From positions 1 through 32,445 of the forward strand of contig JBJLGX010000023.1 in assembly GCA_045564655.1 (NCBI GenBank): a stretch of 32,445 nt of DNA, read 5' to 3'. This document shows positions 1-7,939 of this stretch, piece by piece. The DNA is from UBA826 sp045564655. Its GTDB lineage: Bacteria; Chloroflexota; Dehalococcoidia; Lucifugimonadales; UBA826. Positions within the stretch are counted from its first letter, which is position 1. Each line of letters opens with the position of its first letter. The notes under the pieces are model-generated. The model did not search any database. It was not told where the DNA came from and saw nothing but the letters and a program-made list of their open reading frames with translations. The translations under genes were made by a program, and so were the position numbers.

Positions 1-129
1 GTTAGCCATCTGGTCTTTTCCAAAACCGGCTACCGCCCCAGCATCAAATGTGGCCATCTGATCTTTGTTAAATGTTTTCATTTCATTAGGATCAATACCT
101 GCTATTTTGTTTTTGTCAAAACCGGCTAC
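1..129 (-). repeat. Eight-residue repeats at the collagen-like protein's C-terminal side
   Basis: After the collagen-like block the protein changes to an eight-residue period: VAGFDKNK, IAGIDPNE, MKTFNKDQ, MATFDAGA, VAGFGKDQ, then MAN at the edge. Each unit has a hydrophobic residue at positions 1 and 4, often Ala/Lys at 2 and Asp/Asn/Gly at 5. The array continues outside the window, so its full length is unknown. I do not recognise a named family. Confidence 0.75.
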
Positions 130-879
130 AGCATTAGGGTCTCCTCCACCGAATTGTTCACCTTTAGGTAAATTATGTTTAGGTTCTCCAGGAACGCCAG
201 GAACGCCAGGAACGCCAGGAACGCCAGGAACTCCAGGTGCAGCGACTCCATCTTTAGGTTCTCCAGGAACTCCAGGAACTCCAGGTGCAGCGACTCCATC
301 TTTAGGTTCTCCAGGAACGCCAGGAACGCCAGGAACGCCAGGTGCAGCGACTCCATCTTTAGGTTCTCCAGGAACACCGGGAACGCCAGGTGCTCCATCT
401 TTAGGTTCTCCAGGTTCTCCAGGAACACCGGGAACGCCAGGTGCTCCATCTTTAGGTTCTCCAGGTTCTCCAGGAACACCGGGAACGCCAGGTGCTCCAT
501 CTTTAGGAGCAGGCCCCATATCAGGAGCAGGCCCCATATCAGGAGCAGGCCCCATATCAGGATCAGGTCCAGATCCAGGATCAGGTCCAGGAGCAGGATC
601 AGGTCCAGGAGCAGGTTCAGGAGGAGGCCCCATATCAGGAGGAGGTCCCATATCAGGAGGAGGTCCCATATCAGGAGGAGGTCCCGGATCTGAAGGGGGT
701 TCAGGAGGAGGTCCCATATCAGGAGGAGGTCCCATATCAGGGGGAGGGCCAGGATTTATAGGGTCTAGATCCGTTATAGGGATAATAAATTGTTTAGAAT
801 CACCGTAAACAGTATCAATTCCATATGAAGTTACAGTTAAAGTAATAAAAACCGCTGTTAGAATAAATATTTTTTTCAT
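1..879 (-). CDS. Secreted collagen-like repeat protein (3' end outside window)
   Basis: Read on the minus strand, an ATG at 879 opens a frame that stays open for 293 codons to the window edge, so the C-terminus is missing. A purine-rich AAAGGTGG lies just upstream of the ATG. The N-terminus (MKKIFILTAVFITLTV...) is a typical signal peptide of about 20-26 residues, so the product is exported. It is followed by a proline-rich part built of GPPPDM, GPAPDM and GPDP units, then a collagen-like part of Gly-X-Pro triplets (GAP, GVP, GEP) broken regularly by KDG, then an eight-residue repeat region (VAGFDKNK, IAGIDPNE, MKTFNKDQ and so on). Bacterial collagen-like proteins are usually surface or stalk proteins; that role is inferred here. 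It lies 27 bases after a lipoprotein gene on the same strand. Plus-strand frames across the repeats are by-products. Function is otherwise unknown. Confidence 0.85.
   Translation of the reverse strand, partial: MKKIFILTAVFITLTVTSYGIDTVYGDSKQFIIPITDLDPINPGPPPDMGPPPDMGPPPEPPSDPGPPPDMGPPPDMGPPPDMGPPPEPAPGPDPAPGPDPGSGPDPDMGPAPDMGPAPDMGPAPKDGAPGVPGVPGEPGEPKDGAPGVPGVPGEPGEPKDGAPGVPGVPGEPKDGVAAPGVPGVPGVPGEPKDGVAAPGVPGVPGEPKDGVAAPGVPGVPGVPGVPGVPGEPKHNLPKGEQFGGGDPNAVAGFDKNKIAGIDPNEMKTFNKDQMATFDAGAVAGFGKDQMAN
181..504 (-). repeat. Tandem repeats encoding Gly-X-Pro collagen-like triplets
   Basis: The DNA is a nested tandem array. Nine-base Gly-X-Pro steps are grouped into larger units of roughly 48-57 bases. 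Each unit begins with Lys-Asp-Gly, followed either by APGVPGVPGEPGEP or by VAAPGVPGVPGEP with one more or fewer GVP steps. The variable number of GVP steps suggests slippage. The repeats keep one minus-strand frame open but also open several other frames on both strands. Confidence 0.9.
505..752 (-). repeat. Proline-rich GPPPDM/GPAPDM/GPDP repeats
   Basis: This is a second, compositionally distinct tandem array in the same gene, between the signal peptide and the collagen-like part. Read on the minus strand it encodes GPPPDM several times, a PEPPSDP interruption, further GPPPDM units, then Pro-Ala/Pro-Asp-Pro units and GPAPDM units. It probably forms an extended rod or spacer near the exported N-terminus. 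Confidence 0.85.
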
Positions 880-906
880 AATAATTCCACCTTTAATATC
901 ATGTGA

Positions 907-1617
907 TTATTCACAAGAAAATCCTGACACAATATTATTAAATCTTATTTGCAAAGCTGTAGAATCTGGACCTGTTGTTACTAGTGTGTAAGAAGTATTA
1001 TTTAAACAAGTCCAACCAGCTATTAGTCCTCCTCCGGCATCCGACCCTTGAGCATCAGAGACTACGAAGGCGGCAAAATTTCCTGATGATGTTCCAACAG
1101 TTAAATCTCCGTTATTAAGAAGAGTAAATATATTTTCAGGTTGACTGTCAGATAATATAAAGTATCCAAAGTCTACCAAATCTTGGTTAGATTCTCCTTC
1201 GTTAGGAGACCAAATTAATGAGGCGTCAACACCTTTGTATTCAAAAGTAATTAGTCCCTGATTTATATCTGGGGTTTCCTCTAATAATCCGCTTGTTGTT
1301 AAGTTTGAGTTCCAGATATCAGTATCTTCATCTAAAGTTAAAATAAACTCATATTTATCAAAAATATTAGGAATCTTTTTCTTTTCAACAACCTGAGGTG
1401 TTGGTGTGTCAACTGGGGCAACACTTGGTTTTACAGGTTGGGAGGTAGGTACTGGTATAAAGGGAATCTCTTCCTTTTCTTGGATTATAACTGTAGGAGT
1501 TTCTATTAATGCAGGCATTTCTGGTTGGGTAGTAGAGACAGAAGATTCTTCTCCTCCACAGGAAATAACAAAAACAGCCGCAATCATACTTGTAAACAGA
1601 ATAATAAGTTTATTCAT
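907..1617 (-). CDS. Putative lipoprotein of unknown function
   Basis: The 236-residue product starts with a short lysine-containing n-region and a hydrophobic stretch ending in the lipobox VISC, with Cys20 followed by GGEE. This indicates export and lipid anchoring. Residues of about 21-85 form a Thr/Pro/Glu-rich linker (TPTPQVVEKKK). The remaining 150 residues look like one compact domain with two late cysteines (in GWTCLNN and GFSCE) that could form a disulfide. I do not recognise the domain. The GAGGGG ribosome site lies three bases before the ATG. The gene follows ligA by 23 bases and precedes the collagen-like gene by 27, so the two exported proteins may be co-expressed and may work together at the cell surface (inference). 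Confidence 0.75.
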   Translation of the reverse strand: MNKLIILFTSMIAAVFVISCGGEESSVSTTQPEMPALIETPTVIIQEKEEIPFIPVPTSQPVKPSVAPVDTPTPQVVEKKKIPNIFDKYEFILTLDEDTDIWNSNLTTSGLLEETPDINQGLITFEYKGVDASLIWSPNEGESNQDLVDFGYFILSDSQPENIFTLLNNGDLTVGTSSGNFAAFVVSDAQGSDAGGGLIAGWTCLNNTSYTLVTTGPDSTALQIRFNNIVSGFSCE

Positions 1618-1640
1618 AGACCCCTCAAAATTTATTTCTT

Positions 1641-3668
1641 TTATTCTACAGGTTTAATCAATAGTAAGAAATCTGACTCATTAATGATAGGTATTTGTAG
1701 TCGGATTGCTTCAGATAATTTAGATCCTGAATCTGTTCCAGCAATAAGATAATCCGTTTGGCTAGATACTTTACTGCTAACAGAACCACCGAAATTTTTA
1801 ACAGTATTGGTAATTTCTGATCGAGTAAATGTATTTAATTTACCTGTAATTACAAATCGTTTATCTTTTAAAGTATTCATATTGTCAGATTCTAAGGTTT
1901 TATTGTTCATATTGACACCATATTTTTTCATTGTTGATATGATGAATTGGTTTTCAGCATTGTTAAAGTATTCAACAATGCTTTTAGATATTTGGGGTCC
2001 TATTAAATTGATTTCTTCTAGCTCAGAAATAGAAGCATTCATGAGATTGTCCATATTTTTGAAATGAGTTGATAATATTTCTGCAATTTCAGATCCTACA
2101 TGTTTAATTCCCAGAGCAAATATCAAATTTGATAAATTTCTATTTTTGCTGAGCTCTATTGCAGATATAAGATTAATAGAACTTTTTTCACCCATTCTTT
2201 CAAGTTCTACTATGTCTTCTTTTTTTAAATTGTATATATCGGAGATATTTTTAATTAGTCCACTTTCTATAAGGCTTATACCAGTTTTTCCGCCCATTCC
2301 ATCTATGTCCATTGCTGTTTTGCTAATAAAGTGTTCTACGAGCCTCACCATCTGTGCTGAACAGGATGCATTTGTGCAATATAATGCTGCTTCCCCCGCT
2401 TTTTTTGTTGTGGGTTGCTGGCATCCAGGACACTTTTTAGGCATTAAGAATTTAACTTCTTTTCCTGTGCGCTTAGATATATTTGATTCAATTACTTGAG
2501 GAATTACTTCACCTGCACGTTCTATGTAAACCCAATCCCCAATTCGCAAGTCTTTGGTTTTTATATATTCTTCGTTATGTAAGGTTGCTTGCCTTATTGT
2601 GACTCCACCTAGATTGATTGGAGCTAGAATTGCATATGGATTGATACTACCAGTTCTTCCAACATTCACTTTTATATCTAGTAATTGTGTTTCAGCTCTA
2701 TCGGCAGGGAATTTATATGCAATTGCCCAACGGGGCTCTCTGCCTATAGACCCTAAGTCATTCTGCATTTGAAAATTGTTGATTTTGAAAACTATTCCAT
2801 CGCATTCATAATCTATATTGTGCCTGTCTGTTATCCAGCGTTGATAAAATTCTTTAGCGGCACCTATATTTTGTGCTAAAAAATTAGTCTTATTTATTTT
2901 AAACCCTAATGATTTTAAATAAATGAGACTGTCAAAATGATTTTCAAATTTATAATTGCTTCCTTCTGACCATCCATAACCATACACAAATATATCTAGA
3001 GGCCTCTCTGCTGTTATTGAAGCATCAAGTTGGCGTAGGGATCCTGACGCTGTATTTCTTGGGTTTGCATATTCTTTTAATCCTTGTTCCTTTCTGGAAT
3101 TATTAAAATCTATGAAATCAGACTTTGGAAAATAAACTTCACCTCTAACCTCTAATGTATTGGGAAAGTTTCCTATTAGTTTCAACGGTATGCTTTTGAC
3201 AGTTTTTAGATTAAGGGTAATGTCTTCACCTACTGTTCCGTTTCCTCTGGTCGCTCCTCGTACGAATACACCATTTTCGTATAATAGAGATACGGCAAGT
3301 CCATCAATTTTCAGTTCACAACTAAGTTCTACCTCATTACGATTTAGCGTATTAATAGTTTTTTCGTACCATGCATCAAATTCTTGATCATTAAAGGCAT
3401 TTCCTAAACTTAGTAAAGGTATCCGGTGCGATACTTCGGAAAACTTGGTTTGAGGTTGGGCCCCAACCCTCTGAGTGGGAGAATCTGGCGTGATTAATTC
3501 GGGATATTCTGACTCTAAATGCATAAGGTTTCGCATCATCAAATCATATTCATGGTCACTAATTTTCGGATCATCCTCTATATAGTAGCGGTGATTATGA
3601 AAATTAATTTCTGACCGTAAAGAGTTGATTTCTTTTGTTACTTCTTCGTGTGACATCTTATAATCCAC
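1641..3668 (-). CDS. ligA: NAD-dependent DNA ligase LigA
   Basis: LigA seals nicks in double-stranded DNA during replication and repair, using NAD+ to adenylate the active-site lysine. The 675-residue product has the usual family length. Visible parts are the N-terminal Ia domain with HNHRYYI and the D-x-x-Y-D region, the adenylation motif ELKIDG with Lys120, and RGNGTVGEDI. These are followed by the OB-fold region (VGRTGSINPYA), a four-cysteine zinc finger (Cys413, Cys416, Cys431, Cys436), helix-hairpin-helix repeats, and a C-terminal BRCT domain from about 595 to the end (RFVITGKLNTFTRSE). An alternative ATG four codons later (MSHEEV) is equally possible because neither has a strong Shine-Dalgarno. 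It is first in a minus-strand run with the two surface-protein genes. Confidence 0.97.
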   Translation of the reverse strand: MDYKMSHEEVTKEINSLRSEINFHNHRYYIEDDPKISDHEYDLMMRNLMHLESEYPELITPDSPTQRVGAQPQTKFSEVSHRIPLLSLGNAFNDQEFDAWYEKTINTLNRNEVELSCELKIDGLAVSLLYENGVFVRGATRGNGTVGEDITLNLKTVKSIPLKLIGNFPNTLEVRGEVYFPKSDFIDFNNSRKEQGLKEYANPRNTASGSLRQLDASITAERPLDIFVYGYGWSEGSNYKFENHFDSLIYLKSLGFKINKTNFLAQNIGAAKEFYQRWITDRHNIDYECDGIVFKINNFQMQNDLGSIGREPRWAIAYKFPADRAETQLLDIKVNVGRTGSINPYAILAPINLGGVTIRQATLHNEEYIKTKDLRIGDWVYIERAGEVIPQVIESNISKRTGKEVKFLMPKKCPGCQQPTTKKAGEAALYCTNASCSAQMVRLVEHFISKTAMDIDGMGGKTGISLIESGLIKNISDIYNLKKEDIVELERMGEKSSINLISAIELSKNRNLSNLIFALGIKHVGSEIAEILSTHFKNMDNLMNASISELEEINLIGPQISKSIVEYFNNAENQFIISTMKKYGVNMNNKTLESDNMNTLKDKRFVITGKLNTFTRSEITNTVKNFGGSVSSKVSSQTDYLIAGTDSGSKLSEAIRLQIPIINESDFLLLIKPVE

Positions 3669-3717
3669 ATATAATGGTCATTCTATACTAAAAATAGACT
3701 TTGGCGACGTTTATACC

Positions 3718-3747
3718 TTGTTAAATATGCTTTAAATCATTTAATAT
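3718..3747 (+). promoter_or_regulatory. Candidate promoter for leader of the cysteine synthase gene
   Basis: TTGTTA at 3718-3723 and TAATAT at 3742-3747 are separated by 18 bases. They resemble a housekeeping sigma-factor promoter facing the cysteine synthase gene. If used, it would give a leader of about 150 bases containing the 12-bp palindrome at 3792-3803 and the terminator at 3858-3884. This is prediction by eye in AT-rich DNA, so false positives are likely. Confidence 0.35.
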
Positions 3748-3857
3748 TATTATATGAATTTAATTTTAGACAAAATAACTAACTGTTCCTGTATAAGCTT
3801 ATATAGTTCTTCGGGCGGTTAACGTTGTTTTAAAAATAGTCAAATTAGGCATTAAAC

Positions 3858-3884
3858 AAAAAGCCCCCGATAGGGGGCTTTTTT
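3858..3884 (+). terminator. Strong intrinsic terminator hairpin just upstream of the cysteine synthase
   Basis: An 11-bp perfect stem (AAAAAGCCCCC pairing with GGGGGCTTTTT) closes a four-base GATA loop and is followed by a T run. It has every feature of a Rho-independent terminator. It ends only 21 bases before the GTG of the cysteine synthase. No protein gene ends into it: ligA diverges to the left. It must therefore serve a leader or small RNA starting within 3700-3850. Confidence 0.85.
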
Positions 3885-3905
3885 AGTTTACAGGAATATT
3901 AAATA

Positions 3906-4847
3906 GTGGGATTTACAAAAGACATACGAGAATTTATTGATAAACATCCAGCGTTATCTGCCATCGGTAACACACCTTTGGTTAAGTTGGATGTCGGAAA
4001 TGCGAATAGTGCTGTAGAGATTTATTCTAAATTTGAGCAACTAAATCCTGGGGGTTCTATAAAAGATAGGCCAGTTTTAAGAATGTTATCAAAGGCTATT
4101 TTGAATGGTGATTTAACCAAAGATAAGATAATTCTTGATGCAACATCGGGTAACGCTGGAATTGCGTATGCGATGATAGGCGCTATTTTAGGTTATTCTG
4201 TTGAACTTGTTATGCCTGAAAATGTAAGTGAGGAAAGAAAAAAAAGACTGCTAGCTCATGGAGCTACGATTAAGTTTACTGATGCTCAGAAGGGTTACGA
4301 TGAAGCTTTGTATGAAGTGAAAAGGATGTATGCAAGTAATCCTGAAAAATATTTTTATTGTGATCAATATTCAAATGATAATAACCCTCTGGCTCACTAT
4401 GAAACTACAGGTGAAGAAATTTTAGAACAGTTGCCTGAAATTACTCATTTTGTAGGTGGTGTAGGAACAGGGGGAACTATAAGTGGTATAGGGCGTAGAT
4501 TAAAAGAATTTAATCCTAATATTCAAATAATATGTGTTGAGTATGATGAATGGCCAGGGGTTGAAGGATTAAAGCCTTTGGGGGAAGGACATATTGTTCC
4601 AGATACATTTGATCGATCTATTATTGATAGGATGATTTATGTCGATGTGTTGAAGTGCTACGATTTGTCACGAGATTTGGCTAAAAAAGGCCTTTTTATT
4701 GGACAATCTTCAGGGGTATATCTTCAGGGGGCTATGCAAATAGCCGATGAAATAAGTGAAGGTAAAATTGCTACTATATTTAACGACATAGGAGAACGTT
4801 ATTTTTCTACTGCTCTTTGGGAAGAGCCTGCTGCATTAAACGTCTAG
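3906..4847 (+). CDS. cysM: PLP-dependent cysteine synthase, CysM-like
   Basis: This 313-residue fold-type II pyridoxal-phosphate enzyme should make L-cysteine from an activated serine (O-acetylserine or O-phosphoserine) and sulfide or a sulfur carrier. The PLP lysine is Lys53 in GGSIKDRP. The substrate loop is TSGNAG at 80-85, where most CysK/CysM proteins have TSGNTG. The phosphate-binding loop is GTGGT at 187-191. GQSSG near 270 and ERYFST near the end are also typical. The KDRPVLRM and LPEITHF segments recall the CysM/O-phosphoserine branch more than CysK, but the substrate cannot be decided by eye. The start is GTG, with a weak AGGA upstream. The last 12 bases overlap the 3' end of gyrB, tail to tail. 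Confidence 0.9.
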   Translation: MGFTKDIREFIDKHPALSAIGNTPLVKLDVGNANSAVEIYSKFEQLNPGGSIKDRPVLRMLSKAILNGDLTKDKIILDATSGNAGIAYAMIGAILGYSVELVMPENVSEERKKRLLAHGATIKFTDAQKGYDEALYEVKRMYASNPEKYFYCDQYSNDNNPLAHYETTGEEILEQLPEITHFVGGVGTGGTISGIGRRLKEFNPNIQIICVEYDEWPGVEGLKPLGEGHIVPDTFDRSIIDRMIYVDVLKCYDLSRDLAKKGLFIGQSSGVYLQGAMQIADEISEGKIATIFNDIGERYFSTALWEEPAALNV

Positions 4848-6776
4848 ATTCACTACCTCAAGAGCCCGAGTATTAATAAAATCTCTTCTCGGTGCTACTT
4901 CATCTCCCATCAACATGGAAAATGTTTCGTCAGCTTCTAGTGTGTCTGCTACAGAAACTTGTAGTAATGTTCTGTATTCGGGATTCATAGTTGTTGCCCA
5001 CAGTTGCTCAGCGTTCATTTCGCCTAAGCCTTTGTATCTTTGGATATTAATATTCCTTTTGCCGGACAATTGTTCAATCACGTCTTGGCGTTGCGATTCG
5101 TTATAGGCGTATTGTTCTTTTTTCCCTACGCTAATTTTGTATAGTGGAGGTTGAGCAATGTAAAGATGCCCGTGTTCAACAAGTGGAGCCATATGACGGA
5201 AAAAGAATGTTAACAGTAGGGTTCTTATATGGGAACCGTCAACATCTGCATCACACATGATAATAACTCTGTGGTATCGTAACTTTTCTAGATCGAATTC
5301 TTCATCAAATCCGGCTCCTAGGGCTGTTATCATAGATCTGATAGCATCATGCTGCACAATTTTGTCTGCGCGAGCTTTTTCTACGTTTAGGATCTTACCC
5401 CATAAGGGTAAAATAGCTTGAAATCTTCTGTTTCTACCCATTTTGGCAGTTCCACCTGCAGAATCCCCTTCAACTAAATATATTTCACAAAGTTCAGGGT
5501 TTTTCTCAGCACAATCAGCTAACTTGCCGGGCAGTCCACCACCATCCATAGCATTTTTTCTAATAATAAGGTCTCTAGCTTTTCGAGCAGCTTCCCGGGC
5601 CCTTTGAGAAGTCATACATTTGTCGATTATTGATTTTCCTTCTCTGGGATTATCTTCTAAGAATATCTGAAGAGCTTCACCTAGAACTGTCTCTACTTGT
5701 GTTCTTGCCTCTGGGTTTCCAAGCTTGTTTTTTGTTTGTCCTTCAAATTGAGGGTCTTTTAATTTAACGCTTATCACAGCAGTAATACCTTCTCTTGTAT
5801 CTTCTCCTGCTAAGTTTGGTTCAGTGTCTTTAATAATTTTCTGTTTTCTTCCGAAATCATTAAGGACTCTTGTAAGAGCAGACCTGAAACCAGTTACGTG
5901 TGTTCCTCCATCTTCAGTATTAATACAATTTGCAAAACCAAAAACAAATTCGCTGAAAGAATCGTTATATTGAAGTGCAACTTCTACTTTTGTGCCTTCA
6001 AAATCCTTTTCCACATATATGGGATTTTCGTGGATCACGCCACGATTTTTATTAAGACCGCGAACAAAACTAGCTATTCCACCTTCAAAATAATAAGTTA
6101 CTTGATTGTTTGGCCATCTACTTGAATGCCAATCGCTTCGGAATGTGATTTTTAAACCTTTGTTTAAATATGCCATTTCCTTGAAACGGTTTGATAATAT
6201 GTTGTAGTCGTAAACGAGGTCCCCAAAAATTTCTGTGTCAGGCATGAATTCAATAGCAGTACCAGTTGCACTTTTGGTTTCTAAAGGCTCAGTTGTCATG
6301 TCAGAAGTAGTTTTGCCTTGAGAGTATTCTTGTTTATGAATTTTATTGTCTCTTATGACAGAGGCTTTAACCCAAGAAGAAAGTGCGTTTACAACAGATG
6401 CCCCAACTCCATGTAGTCCACCTGAGACAGCATATGCTTTCCCTCCAAATTTTCCTCCTGCATGAAGTGTAGTCATTACTGTTTCTAGAGCGGTCATTCC
6501 GGTTGTAGGGTGCTTATCTACCGGGATGCCCCTACCGTTATCTTGTACTAATACGGAACCATCAGATCGGATATCAACTGTTACTTCACTGCAATGTCCC
6601 GCCATGAATTCGTCAACACTATTGTCTACAATTTCATAAATAAGATGGTGTAATCCTCTTTGGTCTGTACTTCCAATGTACATGCCGGGACGCTTGCGAA
6701 CAGCTTCCATTCCTTCAAGGACTTGTATATCACTGGCAGAATAATCACTGTCTTTTGGTTTCTCATTTCTTGCCAT
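4836..6776 (-). CDS. gyrB: DNA gyrase subunit B
   Basis: GyrB is the ATPase subunit of DNA gyrase, which introduces negative supercoils together with GyrA (not in the window). The 646-residue product has the GHKL ATPase domain with YEIVDNSVDE (Glu48, Asn52) and the GGLHGVGASVVNALS lid. It then has the transducer domain, and a Toprim domain with EGDSAGG and DADVDGSHIRTLLLTFF. It ends with the QRYKGLGEMN tail region. There is no large insertion in the C-terminal domain. The segment after EGDSAGG reads LPLWGKILNVEKA, with Trp where LPLRGK is common. AAGGAG lies nine bases before the ATG. It is divergent from the pantothenate cluster and overlaps the cysteine synthase by 12 bases at its 3' end. 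Confidence 0.97.
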   Translation of the reverse strand: MARNEKPKDSDYSASDIQVLEGMEAVRKRPGMYIGSTDQRGLHHLIYEIVDNSVDEFMAGHCSEVTVDIRSDGSVLVQDNGRGIPVDKHPTTGMTALETVMTTLHAGGKFGGKAYAVSGGLHGVGASVVNALSSWVKASVIRDNKIHKQEYSQGKTTSDMTTEPLETKSATGTAIEFMPDTEIFGDLVYDYNILSNRFKEMAYLNKGLKITFRSDWHSSRWPNNQVTYYFEGGIASFVRGLNKNRGVIHENPIYVEKDFEGTKVEVALQYNDSFSEFVFGFANCINTEDGGTHVTGFRSALTRVLNDFGRKQKIIKDTEPNLAGEDTREGITAVISVKLKDPQFEGQTKNKLGNPEARTQVETVLGEALQIFLEDNPREGKSIIDKCMTSQRAREAARKARDLIIRKNAMDGGGLPGKLADCAEKNPELCEIYLVEGDSAGGTAKMGRNRRFQAILPLWGKILNVEKARADKIVQHDAIRSMITALGAGFDEEFDLEKLRYHRVIIMCDADVDGSHIRTLLLTFFFRHMAPLVEHGHLYIAQPPLYKISVGKKEQYAYNESQRQDVIEQLSGKRNINIQRYKGLGEMNAEQLWATTMNPEYRTLLQVSVADTLEADETFSMLMGDEVAPRRDFINTRALEVVNLDV

Positions 6777-6860
6777 GGAAATACTCCTTAGATAAAACTG
6801 GAAGTTTTATATTATTTTCTTCTATATTGACTTTAATTCATTGGTGCCTGTGTGTAAAGT

Positions 6861-6898
6861 AATTAGTAGCTAATTTTTGTGTATTCTAAATTAGAATA
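6861..6898. promoter_or_regulatory. Two adjacent palindromes in the gyrB/pantothenate divergent region
   Basis: AATTAG-TAG-CTAATT occupies 6861-6875 and TATTCTAA-A-TTAGAATA occupies 6882-6898. Both are inverted repeats of operator type in the 271-base gap between divergent gyrB and the DUF2520 gene. Their placement about 90-120 bases from the gyrB start would suit a regulator site. AT-rich DNA makes chance palindromes common, so this is only suggestive. Confidence 0.3.
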
Positions 6899-6951
6899 AT
6901 GTGCTTCATACGTTAAATGTTTCTGGTACAATTATTTTGCAGCCAATCCAT

Positions 6952-7014
6952 GTGTGATGGTGAGCATAAATAGCCCAGAATATATTGTATTGATAATTTA
7001 TTTTCCCATCACAC
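6952..7014 (+). promoter_or_regulatory. Nine-base inverted repeat in the leader of the pantothenate cluster
   Basis: GTGTGATGG at 6952-6960 is exactly complementary to CCATCACAC at 7006-7014, 33 bases before the ATG at 7048. A transcript starting upstream could form a long-range stem with a 45-base loop. Alternatively the two arms could be paired protein-binding sites. No known riboswitch consensus was recognised. Confidence 0.3.
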
Positions 7015-7047
7015 TAGATATTAATTTTAATAGTGTTTGGGGAAAAC

Positions 7048-7938
7048 ATGAAAAAATATACTAAAGATTCGAAGGTAACAATTATTGGTGCAGGGCGTCT
7101 TGGCGGCTCTTTGGCTTTAGCCTTAGTTAATGCTTCGTATAATGTTAAATCTATTTTTAGTAGAAACTTTAATTCTTCAGTTAATTTATCCCGAAAAATC
7201 AACAATTGTTTTCCTAGTGAAAGTATTCAAAAAGCAGTTGATAATGCGGACGTTGTTTTCATCACCACTCCCGATGATGCCATATCAAAAACAGCAACTT
7301 CAATAAAATGGGTTGATGGACAGGCAGTGATCCATTGTTCGGGTGTTTCAGGCATAGAGCTATTCAAAGATATTGAAGCACCAATAGAATTAGGGTCATT
7401 TCATCCTATGCAAACATTTGCCTCGATTAAAGAAGGCTCCAAAAGCATGGAAGGTATAACCTTTGCTATAGATGGTACAAAAGGAATTATTGAATATTTA
7501 AAGGAGTTGTCGCATTCTTTGAATGCGAATTTTGTGTTAATTCCTTCTGAAAATAAGGCAATGTATCACCTTACAGGAACATTAATGGGTAATTTGTTGT
7601 TGGAATATGTAGCTATTTCAGCAACATTGTGGGAGCACATTGGCTATGATCAGAAAAAAGGAATTCAAGCTTTAGTTCCTATGATGAGACAAGTGGCAGA
7701 TAATTTAGAAAGTATTGGATTGCCAGAAGCCCTAGCTGGGCCTTATATCAGAGGGGATATAGGAACTATTAAAAAACATCTGGAAGTATTAAAAAGAGAT
7801 GAACCCCAATTAGTAAATTTATATTGTTCAATAGCATTAGCTGGATTTCCATTTGCAGAAGAAAAAGGAACTATGAGCCTTCAACTGCGTCAAGAAATTA
7901 AAAAAATGTTGGAATCAGAATTTAAGGCAGGAGACTAA
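7048..7938 (+). CDS. Rossmann-fold DUF2520 dehydrogenase, possible ketopantoate reductase
   Basis: The product (296 residues from this start) has an N-terminal NAD(P)-binding Rossmann domain with IIGAGRLGGS and a C-terminal all-helical DUF2520-type domain (MYHLTGTLMGN, then MMRQVADNLE). The family belongs to the 6-phosphogluconate dehydrogenase/ketopantoate reductase superfamily. DUF2520 genes are often found beside panB/panC. Here the stop is one base before the panB ATG, so a role in reducing ketopantoate to pantoate is a reasonable inference. No classical panE is seen in the window. I prefer ATG 7048, preceded by GGGGA, over the in-frame GTG at 7033, which lacks a ribosome site. Biochemical function is unproven. 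Confidence 0.85.
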   Translation: MKKYTKDSKVTIIGAGRLGGSLALALVNASYNVKSIFSRNFNSSVNLSRKINNCFPSESIQKAVDNADVVFITTPDDAISKTATSIKWVDGQAVIHCSGVSGIELFKDIEAPIELGSFHPMQTFASIKEGSKSMEGITFAIDGTKGIIEYLKELSHSLNANFVLIPSENKAMYHLTGTLMGNLLLEYVAISATLWEHIGYDQKKGIQALVPMMRQVADNLESIGLPEALAGPYIRGDIGTIKKHLEVLKRDEPQLVNLYCSIALAGFPFAEEKGTMSLQLRQEIKKMLESEFKAGD

Positions 7939-7939
7939 A

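Noticed and set aside
126..500. Minus-strand frame with LAFPVFLENLENLKME-like repeats
   Set aside because: It is a shifted frame within the same repeats as the collagen-like gene, with no signal or start support.
181..752. CRISPR array
   Set aside because: Repeats are contiguous and coding, without unique spacers.
65..808. Plus-strand frame encoding Gly-Ser-Pro-Gly-Thr-Pro-like repeats
   Set aside because: It is a by-product of the repeat array. It has no ribosome site, and the minus strand carries a signal peptide, ribosome site and a frame extending past the window.
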